64,000 nt of DNA from contig FZRB01000001.1 in the NCBI GenBank assembly GCA_900199595.1, positions 182,819-246,818 of the forward strand. Reading direction: 5' to 3'. Of the stretch, positions 18,158 to 25,573 are shown in pieces. The notes under the pieces are model-generated. The model saw only the letters and a program-made list of their open reading frames with translations. It did not search any database and was not told the origin of the DNA. This DNA is from Lachnospiraceae bacterium. Lineage in GTDB: Bacteria; Bacillota; Clostridia; Lachnospirales; Lachnospiraceae. Positions within the stretch are counted from its first letter, which is position 1. The number at the start of each line of letters is the position of its first letter. Position numbers and translations under genes: made by a program.

Positions 18158-18270
18158 TGTCCGGATAATTCAGGAATCTTGTCCGTGAGTTATAGGAATG
18201 CTGTCCGCGTGTTACAAGAATGCTGTCCGGATGTTACAGGATTCTTGTCCGGATGATGTAAGAATCATCA
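18158..18270. repeat. Right IS21 end with five 22-bp repeats
   Basis: TGTCC words occur at 18158, 18180, 18202, 18224 and 18246, exactly 22 bp apart, mirroring the left end, then the terminal repeat AAGAATCATCA. Confidence 0.9.
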
Positions 18271-18414
18271 AGGAGGCCTTTACTATGGCAAGAAAAATGT
18301 ATATAAAGTTCAGATGACAGATGTAAAAGTTTATGATAAAATTTTAGATACTTGGAGGGGTTGTGGAGATAAATAAACTGTGATTATATTGTACATTTAT
18401 GGAGGTGGTTAAAA

Positions 18415-18582
18415 ATGGGAATGCTTATAGGAAGTGAAGAGAAAATTAAGGAACTTGAGTTGTTACAGAGTGGATTGAAAGTTACAGATGGACCTAGAAT
18501 GGATTCATATTCGTGTGATTGTACTGGATGCTCAAATGGATGTTTTGAGTTTTGCGCAGATGGACATGGTCCGACAGATTAA
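18415..18582 (+). CDS. Cys-rich RiPP precursor peptide (candidate)
   Basis: A 55-residue peptide with a very good ribosome site (GGAGGTGG, 18401). The first 30 residues are charged and leader-like (GSEEKIKELELLQSGLKV). The C-terminal 25 residues begin SYSCDCTGCSNGC and hold five cysteines (C34, C36, C39, C43, C47) spaced C-x-C-xx-C-xxx-C-xxx-C; the last three lie in a CxxxCxxxC run. A terminator hairpin follows and then a radical SAM/SPASM gene. This is the standard organisation of sactipeptide/ranthipeptide-type clusters, in which thioether bonds are made on Cys. The family cannot be fixed by eye. No transporter or protease gene is adjacent. Confidence 0.8.
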   Translation: MGMLIGSEEKIKELELLQSGLKVTDGPRMDSYSCDCTGCSNGCFEFCADGHGPTD

Positions 18583-18593
18583 TTTAATTTGCA

Positions 18594-18628
18594 AAAAAAG
18601 CATTGCTCAATTAGGCAATGCTTTTTTA
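18594..18628 (+). terminator. Attenuator-like terminator between precursor and maturase
   Basis: A 13-bp stem (AAAAAAGCATTGC with GCAATGCTTTTTT) with an eight-base loop lies 11 bases after the precursor stop and 49 bases before the maturase start. Such an arrangement would give far more precursor than enzyme by partial read-through. Confidence 0.85.
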
Positions 18629-18676
18629 TATATAATAATTCTTTGATTATGATCATATATGGAGATATAGGAAAGT

Positions 18677-19834
18677 ATGAATACAAAAATAGATGGATTA
18701 TCAACAAGCTTTAGTCCGACAATTTGTGTTACGCACAGTTGCAATTTATCATGTGTTTATTGTTATCAAAGGAATAAATCTGTAGATAGTATGTCATTTC
18801 AAACAGGGAAAAAATGTATTGATGATATTTTTCTAAATATTCCAGAGAACACTAAAAATATTGAAATATCATTTATCGGTGGAGAACCATTACTGAAAAT
18901 GGATCTTATTAAAGAACTATTTGACTATACAATGAATAATTACCATGATAAAAGACTTCATTTTTTTGCAACAACTAATGGGACGACATTATCCTTAGAA
19001 GATAAGGCGTGGTTTTCTAAGCATAAAGATAAATTCATTCTTGGTCTTAGTTTGGATGGTACAAAAGAAACTCATGATTACAATAGATCTAACTCATTTG
19101 ATTTGATAGATATACCTTTTTTTCTCGAAAACTGGCCGTTTCAAGGACCTAAAATGACTATTTCAATGAAAACGCTAGAGCATTTGGCAGATAATATTAT
19201 TTATATACACGAATTGGGATTTAAGGAGATTAATGGTGTGAATTTTGCCGAGGGTGAATTTGAATGGTTGAAACGAGAGGAACTTGGTAAATTATCGAAA
19301 CAGCTTAAACAACTATTGGATTATTATTCTGAAGACTTTGATATTAAATTAGATCAGATGTTTGGAAAACATATAGAGTTTTGTGCATCTTTAGGAGAAA
19401 GATATAAAACTTGTGGAATTGGAACTAGAACTATTTTTTATGATGTTGATGGAAAAAAATATCCATGTAGCTTTGTTACACCATTAACATTTTCGGAAGA
19501 TGATTTAAATGAAATCAAAAAGTTAGACTTTTGTGATTCAAGATTATTCCTCGATGAGTATTGCAATGATAACTGCATCTTGTATCCAATATGTGGAACG
19601 TGTTCAGGAGCTAATTATCTTGTTAATGGAGCTTTTTCGCAAAGAAATAAAAGTAGATGTGATATGTACAAAATTATCTCTATTTACATAGCTGAATATC
19701 ATATAAGAAAAATAATGACATGTCCTGAAAAATATGAGGATGATAATCAAGTTTATTTTTTGATTGAGGCTATAAAAAAAATTCGTGATAGTTTCTATAA
19801 TGATTATAAAGATGTCCTATATTTTTCTGATTGA
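18677..19834 (+). CDS. Radical SAM/SPASM peptide maturase
   Basis: A 385-residue enzyme. The radical SAM cluster motif CxxxCxxC is CNLSCVYC (C22, C26, C29). FIGGEPLL and SLDGTKETHDYNR are typical SAM-binding and core motifs. A C-terminal SPASM region binds auxiliary iron-sulfur clusters: CGIGTRTIFYDVDGKKYPC, then CNDNCILYPICGTC, then a final CDMYK cysteine. SPASM maturases form thioether or C-C crosslinks on ribosomal peptides. The likely substrate is the 55-residue Cys-rich peptide just upstream. Base use is AT-rich and unlike the core genes. The exact bond type is unknown. Confidence 0.88.
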   Translation: MNTKIDGLSTSFSPTICVTHSCNLSCVYCYQRNKSVDSMSFQTGKKCIDDIFLNIPENTKNIEISFIGGEPLLKMDLIKELFDYTMNNYHDKRLHFFATTNGTTLSLEDKAWFSKHKDKFILGLSLDGTKETHDYNRSNSFDLIDIPFFLENWPFQGPKMTISMKTLEHLADNIIYIHELGFKEINGVNFAEGEFEWLKREELGKLSKQLKQLLDYYSEDFDIKLDQMFGKHIEFCASLGERYKTCGIGTRTIFYDVDGKKYPCSFVTPLTFSEDDLNEIKKLDFCDSRLFLDEYCNDNCILYPICGTCSGANYLVNGAFSQRNKSRCDMYKIISIYIAEYHIRKIMTCPEKYEDDNQVYFLIEAIKKIRDSFYNDYKDVLYFSD

Positions 19835-20047
19835 TAATAGGAATAAGACTGCATCAGTTGTTGTTCTAGGGTTTGACAAAGCAGATGGATAAAAGTAGAA
19901 TAAGGCAAACAATTCTAAATCATTATATCAATAAGCTCTTCTTTTTATGCTCTCCCAACTGACAACAGATTTACTCCATCTGAATACATATTACAGCATG
20001 ACAAAAAAATAAAAAAATGATATAATTGATTTGAATATTTAAAATAA

Positions 20048-20196
20048 ATATATAGCAAAACTTGAGTAATCTTGTGACGCAATACATGCTTGCATTTGTC
20101 CAGCAGTAAAAAGAAGAAATTTAATATTTTAGTAAAATCATGGAAACGTGATGGCACAAAGCTCCAGAACCTGTAAAATGGTAGTCAGCTGCAATA
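20048..20196 (+). ncRNA. Degenerate GEMM (cyclic di-nucleotide riboswitch)-like leader
   Basis: Two partial GEMM-I-like patterns lie in tandem. The first has GCAAAACTTG, a GTAA tetraloop segment and TGACGCAA. The second has a six-base stem with a GAAA tetraloop (ATCATG-GAAA-CGTGAT), then GGCACAAAGC instead of the usual GGACGCAAAGC, CTCCAGAACCTG, and ATGGTAGTCAGCTGC, the typical 3' element. A terminator follows at 20207, as an expression platform would. Several normally invariant positions differ, so it may be decayed or a variant. Recognition is by memory of the motif, not by a covariance search. Confidence 0.42.
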
Positions 20197-20206
20197 AGTT
20201 TATTAG

Positions 20207-20232
20207 GCATCTACCATAAGTAGGTGCTTTTT
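20207..20232 (+). terminator. Terminator downstream of the GEMM-like region
   Basis: GCATCTAC pairs with GTAGGTGC (one G-U) around a five-base loop, followed by five T. It could serve as the regulated terminator of the leader. Confidence 0.75.
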
Positions 20233-20409
20233 GATACTAAAAGGACGAGTGTAAAACCTGCAGCAAATAGTTAAGTTTTGTTATCTTTATGGAATATTAT
20301 TATTAAAATAGAGCACTATTTTATAATCAATGATTTATAATAGAATATAAAATGGATTTTGTTACTTGGACAATGAATACCATTCGTTTTATTTAATGGA
20401 GGTGAGTTT

Positions 20410-20925
20410 ATGTATAAACCGCATTTCAATGGTGGTTTTTTAGCTTATATTATTATAGCTACGAGCGTTATTGTATTTCTTTTTCTTATAGCTCCTGTTT
20501 ACATTTTAGATGAAAGTGCAAAAGTGGGTCAGTTTCTATTTGAGGAACTTGTTTTTGTTGGAGCGCCATTAATATATTATTTAGGGTGGGTTTATTTACC
20601 TGCTAAAGAGAAGTATAATTTGTATAATACAAATCGTGATGAATACAATAAAAAAGTATCAGAAGAAGCAGAAGCAAGAAAAAAAGCCAAAGCTGCAAAA
20701 GATGCTGAACTTGAAGCAGAATTGGATTATGCAATACAATCGCAAAAAAGTGGAGCTCCTTGGGAAAGATATTATACGTTTCCGTGTCCATATTGTGGGC
20801 ATTATAAAGTTCGACCTGCAAACTGGGATGATAAAAAGGTTTCTGTAGCGTTTTGGGGACCGATCTTATCTCAAAAAATTTCAGATAGATATAAATGCGA
20901 ATATTGCAAAAAAATGTGGAATTAA
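20410..20925 (+). CDS. Membrane protein with C-terminal zinc ribbon, unknown function
   Basis: A 171-residue protein with two membrane helices (about 10-33 and 44-63), an Ala/Lys/Glu-rich helical linker (about 64-110) and a C-terminal four-Cys zinc ribbon: C126PYC129 and C163EYC166. The ribbon should face the cytoplasm if the linker does. GGAGGTGAG precedes the ATG at 20410. I do not recognise a family. The riboswitch-like leader and terminator upstream are the only hints of regulation. It could be a partner of the RiPP pair, but the 575-base gap argues for an independent unit. Confidence 0.7.
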   Translation: MYKPHFNGGFLAYIIIATSVIVFLFLIAPVYILDESAKVGQFLFEELVFVGAPLIYYLGWVYLPAKEKYNLYNTNRDEYNKKVSEEAEARKKAKAAKDAELEAELDYAIQSQKSGAPWERYYTFPCPYCGHYKVRPANWDDKKVSVAFWGPILSQKISDRYKCEYCKKMWN

Positions 20926-21486
20926 AAGATCTTGTGTTTGTATAATGATAAAAATATAAAAATATAACACATTGTCTGAATTGAACAGATTAAAGAACAT
21001 ATGTTATATAAGCTGTTTAGGTCATACTCTTGTTTATAGATTTGTGACGCTATCGATGATACTTTTGGATGTGGCCCAGATTAAAAGGAAATAAAATTCA
21101 CTGTATAATAAGGAAGGAAATCAAATTGTGTTTAAGTCTATTTTTCAAAGTGGAATAGACCAGTATTTGGGCTTTTGAGACCACTAAAAAAGAGCTTTTT
21201 TTCTCATAATGGTCTATAAATTCAATAAAAGTAGATTTAACGCTACAGAAATAATGTTGCTTTCATTAATAGGTCTATTTTTCGTAAGATAGTAGTTTTT
21301 GCTTGCCGAAAAAGTAGCAAAAAAGTGCTATTTAGTTAACATAAAGTAGTACACCGATTTTTACACCAATCAATGCACAAAAATATGCAAAAAGACGACA
21401 CTAGACGAAAATGGATTTTTGGAAAAACCTAGAGTTTATGCGGTCTACGAGACAGGACGAAACTAGAAAAAAGTGCTGGGGGCTTG
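20926..21486. other. Intergenic region before repeat copy 2
   Basis: There is no gene in 561 bases. Short local repetitions are present (GGTCTATAAATT, GGTCTATTTTTC, and CTAGAGTTTATGCGG at 21429, which recurs inside the following repeat at about 21552), suggesting older duplications of the same junction sequence. Confidence 0.5.
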
Positions 21487-21513
21487 CCCCATAAGTAACA
21501 AAATACCTTCTCC

Positions 21514-21545
21514 AAAAGAGCTTGCCTACCCCGGCAGGCTCTTTT
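21514..21545 (+). terminator. Hairpin at the start of repeat copy 2
   Basis: AAAAGAGCTTGCC pairs with GGCAGGCTCTTTT (one G-U) around TACCCC. Compared with copy 1, one base pair has changed on both sides (T-A to C-G), a compensatory change. Confidence 0.75.
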
Positions 21546-22011
21546 ACTTTCCTAGAGTTTATGCGGGTTTGCGGGGAATTGTGTTTCAATAAAAGGACAT
21601 CAAAATGGTTTACATAATTGACCGATATTATGTCTACTGCACCATTTACTGCACCAATTCAAACAAAATTTCTGCAAAGCCATTTTGACAAGAGGTTAAC
21701 ATAACGATATTTTTTTAACTGGAAAAAGTAACAAAATAATTCACAAAGCCTTTAAATATCTAGCTTTTCAGGGCGTCACATATTTTTTTACTCAAATCCT
21801 TACTCAAGTAAATATCCCACTTCACATCTGAAAATCTGAATCATTTTCTGCAAGCAAATCTGCAAAATCCTCAATTTACGACATAAAAAGTACAATTAAC
21901 AACAGATTTCATATATTTCTTCATGAATTGTTGTAATATCAGATCATCAAATAAAACAAAGCAAATAAAAAAGTTGCTGAGATAAATAATAAATTGATGG
22001 AGGATATGACA

Positions 22012-22245
22012 ATGAAGAATTCAAAGAAGAACGTAATCACAGGAAAGATGATGGTAAAGGCATTTATGATAGTAGCACTTGTTGCAACAGTAGTTCTGAT
22101 GGGACTTGGAATATATACAGCTGACAGCCAGCTGATCGGTCAGGTATCAATGTTTGCAGCTTTTGAAGCAATCATGTGGTCATATATGGGACTTGAAAAG
22201 AAAAATGCTGAGAAGAAGTCTGAGAAAAGTGAAGTAGTCGCTTAA
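22012..22245 (+). CDS. Small two-helix membrane protein, copy 2
   Basis: A 77-residue protein almost identical to the copy at 12697, with two hydrophobic helices and a Lys/Glu-rich tail ending KKSEKSEVVA. GGAGGA precedes ATG 22012. It lies in the better-preserved copy, with intact frame and terminator, and so is probably the ancestral form. Function unknown; size and topology would allow a membrane peptide, regulator or toxin-like role, but nothing in the sequence decides. Confidence 0.75.
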   Translation: MKNSKKNVITGKMMVKAFMIVALVATVVLMGLGIYTADSQLIGQVSMFAAFEAIMWSYMGLEKKNAEKKSEKSEVVA

Positions 22246-22271
22246 TAGATGGGATAAAGAGTGAAGGTTAT

Positions 22272-22316
22272 AAAAAGCCGCTATGGATTAATAGATAATC
22301 TATAGCGGTTTTTTTG
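22272..22316 (+). terminator. Intact terminator of the copy 2 cassette
   Basis: A long stem (AAAAAGCCGCTATGGATTA with TAATCTATAGCGGTTTTT, with G-U pairs) and a five-base loop end in T7. In copy 1 only the first eight bases of the right arm remain. Confidence 0.88.
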
Positions 22317-22443
22317 TGGAAAATGGATTCATGAGTGGTAAATGATTCTATCTGATTTTAGCTTTCCCAAGAAGAATTTTGAATACCATGTTCATAAAAA
22401 TGTATATAAATATGATTATACTCTGATTCAGGAGGTGAAGCTC

Positions 22444-23367
22444 ATGAATTTAAACTATTTTATTCCATCTAAGACTATTAGAAGCTATTACAACTCAATT
22501 AATTATGAAATCACACCTTTACATGCAGCACATGTTATATATAAGAATTACTACAAGAATTATAGAGATAGGCATATTGATTGGTTAAATTTGATTCAGA
22601 ATTCTTCAGATGTAATACTGAATTATTCTGTAATAGGCATTACGTCTCTTCATTCGTTATTGATAAAATTTATTAGTCTTGAAAACAAACAATATGATGA
22701 CTTTTTAAAATATGATCCAGATTCGGTATATATTCTTCTTTGCAGAGAGTATGATGAAGATAATTATCACACATATTACGAGGGGACTTATAGGCATATA
22801 GATAATTGTTTAGATGATTTAATTGATTTACTGAATGGTGATATTTCATTGGATTTGGAATATTCTGAGCTTTTGAAAAGAATCTGTATTCAGGTATCAA
22901 ATAATAATCAATATATTATTCAAAAAAATAAAATTGATAACACAGAAAGTTTTATAGAAATCTATATTGATGAATTAGGAGTTAGTTATTTTAATAATAA
23001 TATAGTTCCAGGAATGGATGAGATACGTGAGTTCTTTTATGAAAATATATTTTATTATCCAATTCCATTTAGAAAAGGAGAGATACTGACATCGATTAGA
23101 AATCCAGAAAGCAAATTCATTTATAAGGGACGTATAAGAAATAAGATGGATATAAAATGTTATTGCATTTCCGAAAATGGAAAGATTTTTGAGTGCCCAT
23201 GCAATCCTTTTTTTCTGGAAAAAGACAATAAAAAATATGACGTTCGCAGCATTCCTGGTGCTTTCAGTAGATACATAAAAAAGAAAATTTCGATTGCTGA
23301 TTTTTTGAATGTTTATGATACGCAAAGAAAAATACTGGATAATAAACTAAATGAATTAGAAATATGA
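22444..23367 (+). CDS. Hypothetical protein
   Basis: A 307-residue soluble protein without signal peptide or membrane helices, rich in Asn, Ile and Tyr. I recognise no family or catalytic motif. AGGAGGTG before ATG 22444 fixes the start; the frame is open further upstream. It ends 17 bases before the ADP-ribosylglycohydrolase gene, so the two are probably co-transcribed, which is the only functional hint. AT-rich base use marks it as accessory DNA. Confidence 0.6.
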   Translation: MNLNYFIPSKTIRSYYNSINYEITPLHAAHVIYKNYYKNYRDRHIDWLNLIQNSSDVILNYSVIGITSLHSLLIKFISLENKQYDDFLKYDPDSVYILLCREYDEDNYHTYYEGTYRHIDNCLDDLIDLLNGDISLDLEYSELLKRICIQVSNNNQYIIQKNKIDNTESFIEIYIDELGVSYFNNNIVPGMDEIREFFYENIFYYPIPFRKGEILTSIRNPESKFIYKGRIRNKMDIKCYCISENGKIFECPCNPFFLEKDNKKYDVRSIPGAFSRYIKKKISIADFLNVYDTQRKILDNKLNELEI

Positions 23368-23384
23368 TAGGAGGAAATTGAGCT

Positions 23385-24170
23385 ATGGCAGTTAAAGGAG
23401 CTGTGTTAGGCGATATTCTTGGATCACAGTATGAATTTTGGAGACCAAAAGATTTGGATTGGAAACATGTGGAATTACTTAGATCAGAATACGCAGCTTT
23501 TACTGATGATACGGTTATGATGCTTGCGATAAAGAAGGCTATACTGGATGGAACAGATTTAGTAGACACAATGGTTGAAGTAGGACGTAAGTATGAGAAT
23601 TGTGGGTATGGCGGAACATTTTATCATTGGATTACAACTGATAATCACAAACCTTATAACAGCTGGGGAAATGGATCTGCTATGAGAGTGACATTTGTAG
23701 GTGAATACTTTGATGATTATGAAGTGATGCAGAAGATGGCTGAGAAGACGGCAGAAGTTTCTCATAATCATCCTGAAGGTATAAAAGGTGCTGTGGTAAC
23801 AGCAACATGTGTATGGATGGCTAAACATGGGAAGAGTAAAGAAAATATTTACAACTATGTTTTGTCAGAGTATCCGACAGAAAAATATCAGTATAGTATA
23901 GAACATAGTTTGGAAGAAATAAGACCTACATACAAGTTTGATGTTAGTTGTCAGGGCTCTGTCCCGGTCGCAATGAGATGTTTTTATGAAAGTACTGATT
24001 ATGAATCGTTTATAAGAAACATATACAGCCTAGATTGTGATAGCGATACATTTGGAGCTATAGCAGGAGGAGTGACTGAGGAATATTATCATGGATTCGG
24101 AAATGTACCTGCTAAGGGCATTTTAGAATGTTTTCTTACAGACGATTTATTGGAAATATTGATGCGATGA
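23385..24170 (+). CDS. ADP-ribosylglycohydrolase family protein
   Basis: A 261-residue protein of the DraG/ADP-ribosyl hydrolase fold. The magnesium-binding motifs are present: GDILGS (9-14), TDDT (40-43), GNGSAMR, SHNHPEG, and DCDSDTFGAIAGG near 216-228, which supplies the second acidic cluster. The family removes ADP-ribose from proteins, DNA or small molecules and often reverses the action of ADP-ribosyltransferases. It starts at ATG 23385 after AGGAGGA, directly after the unknown gene. No ADP-ribosyltransferase is recognisable nearby. Confidence 0.9.
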   Translation: MAVKGAVLGDILGSQYEFWRPKDLDWKHVELLRSEYAAFTDDTVMMLAIKKAILDGTDLVDTMVEVGRKYENCGYGGTFYHWITTDNHKPYNSWGNGSAMRVTFVGEYFDDYEVMQKMAEKTAEVSHNHPEGIKGAVVTATCVWMAKHGKSKENIYNYVLSEYPTEKYQYSIEHSLEEIRPTYKFDVSCQGSVPVAMRCFYESTDYESFIRNIYSLDCDSDTFGAIAGGVTEEYYHGFGNVPAKGILECFLTDDLLEILMR

Positions 24171-24202
24171 TATGTGGGATTAGTATAATGATTAATATTT
24201 CG

Positions 24203-24233
24203 AATGTACAAAATAATGTACATTTGCTATGAT
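24203..24233 (+). promoter_or_regulatory. Candidate promoter with operator-like inverted repeat
   Basis: AATGTAC at 24203-24209 and GTACATT at 24218-24224 form a perfect inverted repeat over the -35 and spacer region (TGTACA at 24205). An extended -10, TGCTATGAT, is at 24226-24233 after a 17-base spacer. It precedes the soluble AAA protease gene and could bind a repressor. Confidence 0.55.
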
Positions 24234-24288
24234 AGATTATAACCAGTGAAAGAACAAAAATTATGTATTTTATGTGCGGAGGTACGTT

Positions 24289-25554
24289 ATGAGTGAGTTC
24301 GATAAAATCATTGGTTATGAAGATATTAAGGCTGAGCTTTCCAGGTTTGCAGATGTATTAAAGAAGCCGGATAAGTATTCAAAACTGGGTGTTTCTATTC
24401 CAAATGGAATCATGCTATATGGTGAGCCGGGAGTTGGCAAAACTCTTATGGCAAAATGTTTTATAGCAGAAACCGGATGTAAGGTTTATACCTTACGTAA
24501 GGAAAAGCCAAACGGTGATTTTGTAAAGGAAATCAAAGACACTTATGAAGCAGCTAAGAAAGAGAATGGGATTTCTATAGTATTTCTCGATGATTTGGAC
24601 AAATTTGCAAACGAAGACGTTGATCATAGAGATGCTGAGGAATATGTGGCTGTGCAATCATGCATAGATGATAGTAAAGGTGGTGGAGTATTTACATTTG
24701 CTACAGTCAATAATCCTTTTTGCTTGCCGGATTCTCTTCTCAGAGCCGGACGTTTTGACAAACAGATTGAGGTTGGTCTTCCTAAGGACAAGGATGCTGA
24801 GAAGATTATAGAACATTATCTGAGTCACAAACAGGTGATAAAAAATATTGATTCAGAAGAAATATCGCGATTAATGGAAAATCGTTCATGTGCGGAATTG
24901 GAAACAGTGATTAATGAAGCAGGAATATATGCCGGATATGCAGGAAAAGAATTGATAGAACAGGACGATATAACAAAGGCTTGTATGAGAGTGCTTTTTG
25001 ATTCGCCGGAATGTGTTGGTCAGACTGATTCAAAGAAAGACAAGTATGTTGCTGTTCATGAAGCCGGCCATGCTGTCATTTCAGAAATACTTGATCCCGG
25101 TAGTGTCACATTAGTTTCAGTATGCGGGTATTCGGGTTCGGTGCATGGAATTACAAAAATACATAAACCAGAGGGGTACGGGTTATCTAAAACATTTATA
25201 GAAAATGATATAATAAGTACGCTTGGAGGAAAAGCAGCAACTGAGATGGTCTATGGTATAGCTGATATGGGATGTAATTCAGATATGAATAATGTATTTG
25301 GTATGGTTGAAGGCCTTGTTAATTACAGATGCTCACTTGGATTTGAAACATATGCAAGTCCCGAATCTTCCAGCTATCTATTAGAACAAAGGGACAGACT
25401 TGTTGCATCAGAGGTGAACAGATATTATCAGATAGCAAAACGCGTAATTGTTGAAAATCGAGCGTTTGTAGATGCGGTTACAGAAGCGTTGTTGGATCAT
25501 AAGACAGTGACGTATAGGGAGATGCAGAGGATAAAGAAAGTATATTCATCATAA
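24289..25554 (+). CDS. Soluble FtsH-like AAA+ zinc metalloprotease
   Basis: A 421-residue relative of FtsH that lacks the N-terminal membrane helices and external domain. Walker A is GEPGVGKT (45-52), Walker B FLDDLD (99-104; Asp102 replaces the usual Glu), sensor 1 TVNN (139-142) and the arginine-finger segment RAGRFD (152-157). The M41 peptidase site HEAGH is at 257-261, with the probable third ligand Asp332 in CNSDMNN. All protease ligands are therefore kept. It should be a cytosolic ATP-dependent protease. ATG 24289 follows GGAGG. The neighbours (ADP-ribosylglycohydrolase, Mrr-like and GmrSD-like nucleases) suggest a role in stress or defense, which is inference. Confidence 0.85.
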   Translation: MSEFDKIIGYEDIKAELSRFADVLKKPDKYSKLGVSIPNGIMLYGEPGVGKTLMAKCFIAETGCKVYTLRKEKPNGDFVKEIKDTYEAAKKENGISIVFLDDLDKFANEDVDHRDAEEYVAVQSCIDDSKGGGVFTFATVNNPFCLPDSLLRAGRFDKQIEVGLPKDKDAEKIIEHYLSHKQVIKNIDSEEISRLMENRSCAELETVINEAGIYAGYAGKELIEQDDITKACMRVLFDSPECVGQTDSKKDKYVAVHEAGHAVISEILDPGSVTLVSVCGYSGSVHGITKIHKPEGYGLSKTFIENDIISTLGGKAATEMVYGIADMGCNSDMNNVFGMVEGLVNYRCSLGFETYASPESSSYLLEQRDRLVASEVNRYYQIAKRVIVENRAFVDAVTEALLDHKTVTYREMQRIKKVYSS

Positions 25555-25573
25555 TAGTAGGAGGGGTAATGAG

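Larger units (their letters stand above)
15605..18270 (-). mobile_element. Complete IS21-family insertion sequence
   Basis: A 2666-bp element with perfect 11-bp terminal inverted repeats: TGATGATTCTT at 15605-15615 and AAGAATCATCA at 18260-18270, with the TG...CA ends of IS21. A 5-bp target duplication AGGAG flanks it (15600-15604 and 18271-18275). It carries istA and istB on the minus strand. Each end holds five copies of a GGACA/TGTCC word at an exact 22-bp period, mirror-arranged: 15625, 15647, 15669, 15691 and 15713 on the left; 18158, 18180, 18202, 18224 and 18246 on the right. These should be transposase-binding sites. Intact genes and ends suggest a recent and possibly active copy. Confidence 0.95.
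19835..20409. other. Non-coding region with riboswitch-like leader
   Basis: No gene is visible in 575 bases. It contains a degenerate GEMM-like aptamer region (20048-20196), a terminator (20207-20232) and an AT-rich stretch before the ribosome site of the next gene. Confidence 0.6.
21487..22303 (+). repeat. Direct repeat copy 2 (0.82 kb), small membrane-protein cassette
   Basis: This copy matches 12171-12990 with only scattered substitutions over its whole length, including about 450 non-coding bases. Unlike copy 1 it retains a complete terminator at its right end and an unshifted gene. The non-coding part (21546-22011) has no open frame of note. Confidence 0.92.

Noticed and set aside
24203-24224. 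LexA/DinR SOS box
   Set aside because: AATGTAC-N8-GTACATT does not match the Firmicutes GAAC-N4-GTTC consensus.
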